From Minwuia sp. (GTDB taxonomy: Bacteria > Pseudomonadota > Alphaproteobacteria > Minwuiales > Minwuiaceae), in the NCBI GenBank assembly GCA_029210175.1, contig JARGPL010000020.1, forward strand, positions 40,271 to 104,270: 64,000 nucleotides of DNA, given 5' to 3'. A program made the position numbers and the translations under genes. Shown here one piece after another: positions 52,041 to 59,862 of the stretch (positions are counted from its first letter, which is position 1; each line of letters starts with the position of its first letter). The notes under the pieces were generated by a model. It saw only the letters and a program-made list of their open reading frames with translations. It searched no databases and was not told where the DNA came from.

Positions 52041-53024
52041 GTGATGATTTTCCGGTCCATGTGTGGCGGTCTCGCTCTTTTGTGCCTGCTCCCGATCCTG
52101 GCGGCCCATGCGGGGGACCGCGTGCTGCGGCTCGGGGTTCTGGGCTTTGGCACGGTGGCGTGGGAACTGGACACGATCGACCATTACGGACTGGCCAGGT
52201 CGGAAGGTCTCGATATTCAGGTGCGCACATTTGCGGGCAAGCAGGCAGCGGCCATCGCGTTTCAGGGCGGTCAGGTCGATGCCATTGTCACGGATCTGGT
52301 CTGGGTGGCACGCCAGCGGGCGGTGGGCCGGGCGATCCGCTTCGCACCATTCTCCAGCACGGTTGGCGCGATCATGGTGCCCGCAGAATCATCCGTGCAG
52401 TCCATCGCGGACCTGCATGACCTGAAGATCGGCATTGCCGGTGGCCCGTTGGACAAGTCCTGGCTGTTGCTGCGGTCGCTGGTGCAGCAGCGTCACGGGT
52501 TTGACCCGGAGACGGCGGCCAGCCCCACCTATGGCGCGCCGCCCTTGCTGCAGCAGCAGTTCGCGCGTGGTCAGGTGGATGCGCTGGTCACGTTCTGGCA
52601 TTTCGCGGCGCGGCTGGAAGCGGCAGGCCATCGTCGCCTGATGGACATGAACGACGTGGTCGAGGGGCTCGGTGGCGCGCGCGATGTGGCCTTGATCGGC
52701 TATGTCTTCGCGCCTGACCCCGATGGTGCCCGCGCTGAAGCTGATGCCGCTTTCCTGCGTGCGTCCCGCGCGGCCAAGGCGTTGCTGCTGCGCGATGATG
52801 AGGCCTGGCACCGGTTGCGCCCGAAGATGCGCGCCGGGGATGATGCCGCCTTTGGCGAACTGAAGCGCAGGTTTCGGGCAGGCACGCCCGCGGCGTTCGG
52901 ACCGCCGGAAGTTGCGGCTGCCCGACGGCTGTTTGATCTTCTGGCGACGGCAGGCGGCACCGCGCTGGTTGGTGAGGCGCGCGAACTGGACACGGCCGCA
53001 TTTCATCCTGCCGCGTTCTTTTGA
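52041..53024 (+). CDS. ABC transporter substrate-binding protein (SsuA/TauA/NMT1-like)
   Basis: A 327-residue exported protein. A signal peptide covers residues 1-24 (hydrophobic GGLALLCLLPILAAHA). The mature part has the NMT1/SsuA-like pattern: an early segment (LGFGTVAWELDTIDHYGLARSEGLDIQVRTF) and QAAAIAFQGGQVDAIVTDLVWVARQRA. Relatives bind sulfonates, nitrate, thiamine precursors or similar small molecules, and the ligand here cannot be deduced. It is the first gene of a three-gene importer, 12 bases before the permease. It is not a lipoprotein. Confidence 0.82.
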   Translation: MMIFRSMCGGLALLCLLPILAAHAGDRVLRLGVLGFGTVAWELDTIDHYGLARSEGLDIQVRTFAGKQAAAIAFQGGQVDAIVTDLVWVARQRAVGRAIRFAPFSSTVGAIMVPAESSVQSIADLHDLKIGIAGGPLDKSWLLLRSLVQQRHGFDPETAASPTYGAPPLLQQQFARGQVDALVTFWHFAARLEAAGHRRLMDMNDVVEGLGGARDVALIGYVFAPDPDGARAEADAAFLRASRAAKALLLRDDEAWHRLRPKMRAGDDAAFGELKRRFRAGTPAAFGPPEVAAARRLFDLLATAGGTALVGEARELDTAAFHPAAFF

Positions 53025-53035
53025 GGGCGGAGCGG

Positions 53036-53800
53036 ATGCCGCTGCGTGCGTCGATCATGTCTGGTCCGCTGGTCTGGTTGGCATCCCTGCTGACCTTGCT
53101 GGCCGTGTGGCTTGTGGCAGCCGCTCTGACCGACCCGCTGATCCTGCCGGGGCCGCTGCGTGTGCTGGAAGTCGTCGGTCGTGAAGCTGCCTCCGGTGAG
53201 CTGTTTCGCCACCTGGGTGTGACCCTGTACCGGGTCCTGCTGTCCTTCGTGCTGGCCATGTCACTGGGGGTGATGATCGGCCTGTTGATGGGACTGCGCC
53301 CGAAGGTCGACCGTTTTCTCGACCTCTGGCTTGTGTTCTTCCTCAACCTGCCGGCCCTGGTGGTGATGATTCTGGCCTACATCTGGCTGGGACCGACGGA
53401 GGTGGCGGCCATTCTGGCGGTCATGATCAACAAGGTCCCGAACGTGGTGGTGACGGTGCGTGAAGGTGCGCGAGCGCTGGACCCGAGGCTGGCGGAAATG
53501 GCGCGCGTGTTTCGCATGTCACGCGGCCAGATCCTGCGTCATGTGGTGATGCCGCAGATGGCCCCGTTCATTGCCGCCGCAGCGCGGTCCGGCATCGCGC
53601 TGATCTGGAAGATCGTGCTGGTGGTGGAACTTCTGGGCCGGGGCTCCGGGGTCGGCTTCAAGCTGCATCTGCATTTCCAGCTGTTCGAGATCGACGCCAT
53701 CCTGGCCTATGCGCTGGCCTTCATCGCCATCATGCAGATCGTCGAATGGGGCGTGTTGCGTCCGCTGGAACGGCGCGCCAGCCGCTGGCGGCACGCTTGA
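53036..53800 (+). CDS. ABC transporter permease (SsuC/TauC-like)
   Basis: A 254-residue inner-membrane protein with six predicted helices. It starts like SsuC (LVWLASLLTLLAVWLVAAAL, then LPGPLRVLEVV) and carries the EAA coupling loop EGARALDPRLAEMARVFRMSRGQILRHVVMPQMAPFI near residue 143. ATG at 53036 follows GGGCGGAG. It overlaps the ATPase gene by 4 bases (TTGA). Confidence 0.88.
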   Translation: MPLRASIMSGPLVWLASLLTLLAVWLVAAALTDPLILPGPLRVLEVVGREAASGELFRHLGVTLYRVLLSFVLAMSLGVMIGLLMGLRPKVDRFLDLWLVFFLNLPALVVMILAYIWLGPTEVAAILAVMINKVPNVVVTVREGARALDPRLAEMARVFRMSRGQILRHVVMPQMAPFIAAAARSGIALIWKIVLVVELLGRGSGVGFKLHLHFQLFEIDAILAYALAFIAIMQIVEWGVLRPLERRASRWRHA

Positions 53801-54381
53801 GCGCGCTGGACGTCCATATCCGGGCCAAGCGATTTGGCGATGCCACGGTGCTGCGTGATGTGCGGCTGCGGATCGCGGACGGGGAAGTCGTGGCGATCAC
53901 CGGTCGCTCCGGAATCGGCAAGACCACCCTGCTGAACATCATCGCCAGCCTGGACCGGTCGTTCGACGGCGCGGTTGCTTGCGATCCGCCGGGTGGGGGA
54001 ATCGGGTACGTGTTTCAGGAACCGCGCCTGCTGCCCTGGCGGACGGTTGTGGAGAACCTCTGCCTGACAGCCGCGATAACCACGTCCGAGGCGGAACGCT
54101 GGCTGGACGCCGTTGGTCTGTCGGGGCAGGGGGGCAAGGTGCCGGGCCAACTGTCACTCGGCATGCAGCGCCGTGTGGCCGTGGCGCGTGCACTGGCCAT
54201 ACGCCCCGCAATCCTGTTGCTGGATGAACCCTTTGCCTCGCTTGATCAGGAAACCGCAAGCGAACTGCGTGTCCTGCTCGCCCGCCTGCTGGCCGAACAC
54301 CGGACCACGACGCTGATCGTTACCCACGATGTCACAGAGCTGTCGGGCCTGGGTGTGGATATTCGCCAGGTCAGTCTTTGA
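53797..54381 (+). CDS. ABC transporter ATP-binding protein (SsuB/TauB-like)
   Basis: A 194-residue ATPase, shorter than the usual 240-260 residues, with little beyond the nucleotide-binding core. Walker A is GRSGIGKTTLL (about residue 36), the Q loop is in YVFQEPRLLPWRT, the signature is LSLGMQRRVAVARAL (LSLGM in place of the usual LSGGQ), Walker B is ILLLDEPFASLD, and the switch His is in LIVTHDVTEL. TTG at 53797 overlaps the permease stop. Its 3' end overlaps the convergent znuA by 11 bases. Confidence 0.88.
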   Translation: MSALDVHIRAKRFGDATVLRDVRLRIADGEVVAITGRSGIGKTTLLNIIASLDRSFDGAVACDPPGGGIGYVFQEPRLLPWRTVVENLCLTAAITTSEAERWLDAVGLSGQGGKVPGQLSLGMQRRVAVARALAIRPAILLLDEPFASLDQETASELRVLLARLLAEHRTTTLIVTHDVTELSGLGVDIRQVSL

Positions 54382-55459
54382 CAGTGGGCTGGCTGTCGGT
54401 GCCGAAAGGCGAACGCCCGGTATGCTTCCGATAACAGTCGCCAAGCGTATCCCGGATGCCGCCGATCAGGTCGATATAGCTGCCCGCACCATGATCTGCC
54501 GTTCCGGCAATTGAAGCACTGCCAATCGGGTCGACGACGTGGACAGACAGTCCGGCGTCCTCTGCAATCTGGCGGGCAATGCGGCCGTCGAGCTGTGGTT
54601 CCACGAACACGCAACGCACATTCTGTGCGCTCAACCGCTGCCGCAGTTCCTGCATGTGCCTTGCGCCGGGCGGGACTTCCGGGTTCAGGGTGATCGACCC
54701 GGATGAGGCAACGCCGGACCAGCGCTCGAAATACTGCAGGGAGTCGTGAAACACGACAAAGGTCACTGGTTCGGGTGCGCTGAGCAGCATCTGCCAGTCG
54801 GCTTCAAGGCGCGTCATGGCAGCTTTCAGGCTGGCGACAGTCCGTTGCGCATTGGCACGATAAAGCGGTGCCCGGTCAGGATCGGCTTCGCTGAGGGTGC
54901 GGGCGATTTCACCGACCATGGCAATGGCGTTCGCCGGATGTAGCCAGATGTGCGGGTCGCCATGTTCTGCGTGGTTCTCAGCTTCATGATCATGCTTGTC
55001 GTGATCATGTTCCGCGTGCTCTTTTCCTTCGTCACCATGGCCCTCATGCTTCCCGTGATCATGGCGCTCGAAATCGGCATCATCGCGGATCGGCAGGTGG
55101 ATCAGACCAGGGGTCTCGACCAGGTCGACCTTGATGGCGTCGCTGGCCAGATTGGCCAGGGGGCGATCAAGAAAGGCCTCCAGATCAGGGCCGATCCTGA
55201 AGACGACCGCAGCCTCCGACAGCGCGCGCGCTTCCGACGGCTTCAGGGCATAGGAATGCGGTGATGCGCCCGCAGGCAGGATCAGGCCCGGGACCGCATC
55301 TGGCCGGGCAGGGTCATGCATGACGGCGCGCACCAGATCATGCACGGGAAGGATGGAAGCGCTGACACGCAGTCTGGCGTCTTGCGCAACACCCGGGGTC
55401 GATGCCAACAGGACCTGTCCTGCAATCAGAGCCGTCGCCGCCATCACTATCGCCCGCAT
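54371..55459 (-). CDS. znuA: Zinc ABC transporter substrate-binding protein
   Basis: A 362-residue periplasmic cluster A-I metal-binding protein. A signal peptide with IVMAATALIAGQVLL ends near an AQDA site. The first ligand His lies in PAGASPHSYALKPSEA. A His/Asp/Glu-rich loop at about residues 136-168 (from RHDHGKHEGHGD to AEHGDPHIW) is typical of zinc rather than manganese binders. Further ligands are in VVFHDSLQYF and the terminal D-x-I-GGI region. GGAG lies 7 bases before ATG 55459 (4 before ATG 55462). No znuB or znuC is adjacent. Confidence 0.9.
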   Translation of the reverse strand: MRAIVMAATALIAGQVLLASTPGVAQDARLRVSASILPVHDLVRAVMHDPARPDAVPGLILPAGASPHSYALKPSEARALSEAAVVFRIGPDLEAFLDRPLANLASDAIKVDLVETPGLIHLPIRDDADFERHDHGKHEGHGDEGKEHAEHDHDKHDHEAENHAEHGDPHIWLHPANAIAMVGEIARTLSEADPDRAPLYRANAQRTVASLKAAMTRLEADWQMLLSAPEPVTFVVFHDSLQYFERWSGVASSGSITLNPEVPPGARHMQELRQRLSAQNVRCVFVEPQLDGRIARQIAEDAGLSVHVVDPIGSASIAGTADHGAGSYIDLIGGIRDTLGDCYRKHTGRSPFGTDSQPTVKD

Positions 55460-55470
55460 CATCACTCTCC

Positions 55471-55517
55471 ACACTTCGATGAGCGGCGAAGTGTATGCAT
55501 AATTCGATCGCGGTCAA
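55471..55517 (-). promoter_or_regulatory. znuA promoter with overlapping palindromic operator candidate
   Basis: ACACTTCG-N8-CGAAGTGT is a perfect 8+8 inverted repeat at 55471-55494. It overlaps a TACACT -10 (55495-55490) that sits 16 bases after a TTGACC -35 (55517-55512). A repressor bound here would block the promoter. Its sequence differs from the Zur boxes I know, so the regulator is unassigned. Confidence 0.5.
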
Positions 55518-55550
55518 ACCATATCAGCAAAAGGTGTAGTGCGGTCGGTA

Positions 55551-57080
55551 TCAGGCGGTGGCGAAGTCGTCCCTCAGCGTCCGCTTCAGCACCTTGCCGG
55601 TGGCGTTGCGGGGCAGTACAGGCACGAATTCCACCCGCTTGGGTACCTTGAAGGTCGCCAGGTGCTGGCGGCAAAACCCGGTCAGCTCGTCCGCTGACAG
55701 GCTGGCGCCCTTCTTGAGGACGATCACCGCACAGCCGATTTCCCCCCACTTGTCGTCGGCCAGACCGATGACCGCGGCTTCAGCGATCTGGTCGAGGCGG
55801 TAGATCACGTTCTCCACCTCTGCCGGATAGACGTTCTCACCGCCGGAGATGTACATGTCCTTGGTGCGGTCGACGATGAAATAGAAACCATCCTCGTCGC
55901 AGCGCGATGCGTCGCCGGTATTGAGCCAGCCATCCTTGATGGTGGCTTCCGTGGCCTCGGGGCGGTTCCAGTAGCCGGGGGTGATGTTGGGGCCCTTGCA
56001 CCAGAGCTCGCCGATTTCGCCGACCTTCACGTCATCGCCGTTCTCATCGACGATCCGGACCTGATTGTGCAGCGCCGGCTTGCCAGCCGAACCGGGCCGG
56101 GTCATGGCTTCGCTGGCGTCAAGCACCAGGACAGTCGGGCTGGTTTCAGTCATGCCAAAGCCCTGAGCCAGCCCGAGACCACGCCGCGCCCATATTTCCA
56201 GCAAGGACACCGAGACCGGGGCCCCGCCAACGCCTGCCATGACCATCCGCGACAGATCGGTGTCATCGAACTCCGGCTGCTGAGCCATGAACTGGTAGTT
56301 CGCCGGAACGCCAAAGAAATGGGTGATGCCGAACTCCGGGTTGCCGAGCAATGCCAGACCGCTCTGGGGATCGAACGCGCGCATGATCAGCACCGTGCCA
56401 CCCGCATGCAGCACAGGATTGGTGTAGCAGTTCAGTCCCCCGGTATGGAAAAGCGGCAGGGCGGTCAGCTGCACGGCATCCGGCGAGATCCTGTGGGGCG
56501 TACCCAGGTTGACCACATTCCAGAACGTCATGCCGTGAGTGATCATCGCGCCTTTCGGCAGGCCGGTGGTGCCGGACGTGTACATGACGGTCCAGAGGTC
56601 ATCGTGCACCAGATCGACCATCGGGGTCATGTCCGGATGCGCCGCAATCCCGCGCTCATAGGCGCTGTCGGCGCCGTCGCAGGTGGTTTCGACCACGTGC
56701 GGGATCTTCACCTTCTGCGCGACTTCGATCGCCGTTTCCGCGAATTCGCTGCCGTGGATTATGACGTTTGGCGTGGAGTCAGATGTGATGAAGCTGAGTT
56801 CCGACACCGTCAGACGCCAGTTCAGGGGCACCATCACCGCGCCGAGCTTGGCGCAGGCGAACTGGATCTCGACAACGTCGGTGGTGTTGGGGGCAAGCAC
56901 GGCGACGCGATCGCCCTTCTGCACACCCAGTTCGCGGGAAAGAAATGTCGCCAGACGACCAGCGCGCTCGTTCGCCTGGATGTAGGTAAAGCGCCTGTCG
57001 CTCGCCAGATCCACGAGCGCGAGGTGATCACCGCGGAACACGGCGTGGTGGGCCAGCCAGTCATAAACCTTGATCGTCAT
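55551..57080 (-). CDS. Acyl-CoA synthetase (AMP-forming)
   Basis: A 509-residue enzyme of the ANL superfamily that activates a carboxylic acid to acyl-CoA through an acyl-AMP. Motifs are the P-loop YTSGTTGLPKGAMITHG (near residue 163), the A5-type FGMTETSP, the hinge YFIVDRTKDMYISGGENVYPAEVE and the catalytic Lys in LPRNATGKVLKRTLR near the C-terminus. Its length fits fatty-acid or aryl-CoA ligases, and chain specificity is not visible. ATG at 57080 is preceded by GGAGGAACGA. Confidence 0.92.
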   Translation of the reverse strand: MTIKVYDWLAHHAVFRGDHLALVDLASDRRFTYIQANERAGRLATFLSRELGVQKGDRVAVLAPNTTDVVEIQFACAKLGAVMVPLNWRLTVSELSFITSDSTPNVIIHGSEFAETAIEVAQKVKIPHVVETTCDGADSAYERGIAAHPDMTPMVDLVHDDLWTVMYTSGTTGLPKGAMITHGMTFWNVVNLGTPHRISPDAVQLTALPLFHTGGLNCYTNPVLHAGGTVLIMRAFDPQSGLALLGNPEFGITHFFGVPANYQFMAQQPEFDDTDLSRMVMAGVGGAPVSVSLLEIWARRGLGLAQGFGMTETSPTVLVLDASEAMTRPGSAGKPALHNQVRIVDENGDDVKVGEIGELWCKGPNITPGYWNRPEATEATIKDGWLNTGDASRCDEDGFYFIVDRTKDMYISGGENVYPAEVENVIYRLDQIAEAAVIGLADDKWGEIGCAVIVLKKGASLSADELTGFCRQHLATFKVPKRVEFVPVLPRNATGKVLKRTLRDDFATA

Positions 57081-57192
57081 TTTCGTTCCTCCCCGTTTGG
57101 AGTGTTTTCGCGTCGGAAAGGATGAAGTGCAAGCTGTTAAGGCAGCCGGATGCTCTGCAATTTGCGAAAGCACAGACCCGAAATCCGAAAAG

Positions 57193-57627
57193 TCAGGCAG
57201 TCTTGCGCTTTGGTGCTTCGCGATTGTGCCACCACAACCGCGCCACGCGCGCCCGGCCGCTTCCCATCAAACGGCATTCGATGATGCCGTCGCATTCCAC
57301 CCTGACCCCGGTCTCTGACAGATCGAACTGCGCCGCCCAGCGGGCCACGCCCATGTCACCGTTGGTGGCCAGGATGCGGTACATGAAGACAATGTCATTC
57401 TGACCCTGAAGCGCCTGGACCCAGTGGTCGCGAATGGCTGCCGCGCCCTTGACCGGCGGGCCGAACGGGGTTTCGAACCAGGATCCGTCCTCATCGAAAA
57501 GCCCGACGATGTCTTCCGCATTCTCTGCCTGCCAGGCGCCACCAAAAGCCTGCAGCCACTTGTCAAAGACGTCCTGCATGGATGGGGCCCGGCCGCCAAC
57601 TTCAAAATTACCGCTGGTTTCGGTCAT
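57193..57627 (-). CDS. NTF2-like / SnoaL-type domain protein
   Basis: A 144-residue protein with the cone-shaped NTF2-like fold pattern: helix FDKWLQAFGGAWQAENAEDIVGLFDEDGSWFETP, then GAAAIRDHWVQALQG and strands ending RVARLWWHNRE. Members include isomerases, dehydratases and binding proteins, so no reaction can be assigned. It lies 112 bases upstream of the acyl-CoA synthetase gene in the same direction and may be co-transcribed with it. Confidence 0.75.
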   Translation of the reverse strand: MTETSGNFEVGGRAPSMQDVFDKWLQAFGGAWQAENAEDIVGLFDEDGSWFETPFGPPVKGAAAIRDHWVQALQGQNDIVFMYRILATNGDMGVARWAAQFDLSETGVRVECDGIIECRLMGSGRARVARLWWHNREAPKRKTA

Positions 57628-57802
57628 GGTGCCATCTCTCGAATCACTGTCCAGCATCCCCTTGTTCTCGATTCCCGACGGCGGTCAGTCACGCGATCGG
57701 CCTGGTTCTACGTTGAACACTAGGGACAGCAAGAACCGTACCGCAAGCAGCAAGTATCGGCGCTGAATGACCGGCGCAGACGGCAGGGCGCGCCATTGGC
57801 AT

Positions 57803-58738
57803 TCAGTCCCGACCCAGGGCAGCCATCATTTCGCGCCATTCGCGGGCTGACAGCCCGCTGTTTTCCTGCGTGACCTGTTCCCCGGCCAGCATGCGCTGCA
57901 CGATGCCCAGCGCGGTTCGCGACAGGTGGACCCCGCCCAGCCGGTACTCCTCGAACGCGTCCGTGGTCAGGGGCACCCAGGCGCGCATCATGTCGATCAT
58001 CGCGTCGGCATAGACCCGGATCTCGTACTGCGCGTGAGGATCGGCGCGCAGCGACAGGAAATGCATGAGGTTGTGCAGGTTCGTCTTCCAGTACCATTGC
58101 GTATAGAAGTTCAGGGACAGGTTCATGCGGGCCAGTTCCCGCGCCAGGCCACTGCGATCCGCATCGACAGGATTGCCCTCGGCGTCTTCATTCAGCATGT
58201 GTGCGTAGTGATCGTAGACCTGGGTCGAGTCACTGCGCAGGATATCCAGCACCTGCTGGGCTTCCGCCCCCTCCAGCACCGCGCCGCGACCCTGATGATT
58301 GGCAGTGGATTGCGAGGCGAGCTGCGCCTGGTCGGGGATGTAGAACTCCCGATCCAGGATCGAATAGCGCGCGGAATATTCGTTCACATTGGCTGTCCGA
58401 TGCCGGATCCACTGCCGCGCCACAAAGATCGGCAGCTTGATGTGGAACTTGATCTCGCACATCTCGAACGGCGTCGTATGGCGATGCCGCATCAGATACC
58501 GGATCAGGCCCGCGTCCTGACTGACCTTTCTGGTGCCCCGCCCATAGGACACCCGCGCCGCCTGCACGACCGCGTTGTCGTCGCCCATGTAGTCGATGAC
58601 CCTGACGAAGCCGTGATCCAGGATCGGCACCGCACTGTAGAGCCGGTCTTCCAATGCCGCTGACACCACCCGGCGGGTCGGCTGCGTGTCGGCGCGCGTC
58701 CGCTCGATCTCGTCAATCTGGTCCTGGGTAAGCGGCAT
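57803..58738 (-). CDS. thyX: FAD-dependent thymidylate synthase
   Basis: A 311-residue flavoenzyme converting dUMP to dTMP with NADPH and methylenetetrahydrofolate. The ThyX motif [15 protein letters not shown] (RHR-x7-S-x-R-Y pattern) is near residue 92, and further family segments are [22 protein letters not shown] and [25 protein letters not shown] at 58738 gives the typical N-terminus; the frame upstream to 58816 is non-family sequence. The gene is unrelated to classical ThyA. Confidence 0.95.
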   Translation of the reverse strand: MPLTQDQIDEIERTRADTQPTRRVVSAALEDRLYSAVPILDHGFVRVIDYMGDDNAVVQAARVSYGRGTRKVSQDAGLIRYLMRHRHTTPFEMCEIKFHIKLPIFVARQWIRHRTANVNEYSARYSILDREFYIPDQAQLASQSTANHQGRGAVLEGAEAQQVLDILRSDSTQVYDHYAHMLNEDAEGNPVDADRSGLARELARMNLSLNFYTQWYWKTNLHNLMHFLSLRADPHAQYEIRVYADAMIDMMRAWVPLTTDAFEEYRLGGVHLSRTALGIVQRMLAGEQVTQENSGLSAREWREMMAALGRD

Positions 58739-58861
58739 CTGCAGGTCTCCGGTCGGGTGGGTGCGCGATGATAGGGGCAAAGCAGCGATTCGGAGATTCC
58801 GAAATCCTGCACGCACCCCCTAGGAAATGATCGTGAAATGGCCCATATAAGGGGTGTCGGT

Positions 58862-59200
58862 TTACCGACTATGGCGATAAACGCTTCACGAAATAAGCGT
58901 GACGGACCCGGGGGCAGTGCCCGGCGCCTCCACCAACTCCTCTGGCCGGGTGAATGGTCAGTAGAGACCCGATGGGGGCGAAACAGGATCGACGTGCGTG
59001 GTAAAGGTGTGGTTTTCGCCCGGCATGGTACCACCGTATCGGACCAAATTTACAGGTGCCAATGATAATGAAATGGCCCTCGCTGCTTAAGTTTTCTTAG
59101 GCAAGCGCGGCTCGGGGGGCGCCGGGCAACAGAAGCCCCCCACCAATTCCAAGCTGCCATGCCGTGAAATGGGGTGGGGCTGCACCGGAACCGTGTTACA
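58862..59200 (+). ncRNA. ssrA: Two-piece (circularly permuted) tmRNA
   Basis: The acceptor piece comes first. It has a T arm CCGGG-GGCAGTG-CCCGG and then CGCCTCC plus ACCA, with the encoded CCA at 58933-58935. A 38-base spacer (58936-58973) follows. The coding piece starts GGGGGCGAAACAGGATCGACG at 58974, and its first 7 bases pair with CGCCTCC allowing one G-U. The tag reading frame GCC AAT GAT AAT GAA ATG GCC CTC GCT GCT TAA (59058-59090) encodes ANDNEMALAA. A GGGGGGC/GCCCCCC stem follows. The outer ends are estimated. It rescues stalled ribosomes. Confidence 0.93.
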
Positions 59201-59278
59201 TCCCCGGTGTTGCATGCCCATATCAGGTCGGCGTCGGGCCGAATGCCTGTCGGGAACGGTTCGTCATCGGAGGGAACG

Positions 59279-59794
59279 ATGAAATATGCTGAGATGGTCG
59301 AGGACGCCCTGCGAAGCGTCGTGCGTCGCGCGCTGAAGGTCGCCTTTACCGACGGCCTGCATGGCAATCACCATTTCTACATCACGTTCCTGACACGGTT
59401 TCCGGGTGTGGAACTGCCTGATCATCTGCTGGAGCGTTACGAGCACGACATGACCATCGTGCTGCAGCATCAGTATTGGGATCTGAAGGTGGAGGAGACC
59501 TATTTCGAGGTCTCGCTGAGTTTCAACAAGCTGCCGACGCGCATCCATGTGCCTTATACCGCCGTCACATCCTTCGCAGACCCGAGCGTTCAGTTCGGCC
59601 TGCAGTTCGAGCCACAGATCGATGCAATGGACGACGCCCATGCGCCGGTTGGCGGACAGGCCATCGCACCGATGCCTTCGTTGAATGACATGCCGTCCGG
59701 CGATGGCAAGGAAGGTACTGCTGACGACGCCGCGCCGGAGCCGGAAAAGGCCGGTGAAGTCGTCTCCCTGGATGCTTTTCGCAAGAAGAACTGA
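59279..59794 (+). CDS. sspB: ClpXP protease specificity-enhancing factor SspB (alphaproteobacterial type)
   Basis: A 171-residue adaptor that delivers tmRNA-tagged proteins to ClpXP. The substrate-binding domain covers about residues 1-115 (MKYAEMVEDALRSVVRRAL, then HHFYITFLTRFPGV, then VQFGLQF). An acidic, proline-rich linker follows, and the C-terminal GEVVSLDAFRKKN is the ClpX-tethering peptide typical of this family. ATG at 59279 follows GGAGGGAACG. It lies directly downstream of ssrA, whose encoded tag is its ligand. Confidence 0.93.
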   Translation: MKYAEMVEDALRSVVRRALKVAFTDGLHGNHHFYITFLTRFPGVELPDHLLERYEHDMTIVLQHQYWDLKVEETYFEVSLSFNKLPTRIHVPYTAVTSFADPSVQFGLQFEPQIDAMDDAHAPVGGQAIAPMPSLNDMPSGDGKEGTADDAAPEPEKAGEVVSLDAFRKKN

Positions 59795-59862
59795 GCGGAC
59801 GATGCTCACCGGAACTGGTGTTCTGAGCGTCGGGTTGCGGCTGCAGCAGCCATGACCACATG

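Noticed and set aside
54371..55474. znuA start at GTG 55474
   Set aside because: The codon lies within the promoter/operator palindrome, whereas ATG 55459 has GGAG at 7 bases and begins the signal peptide properly.
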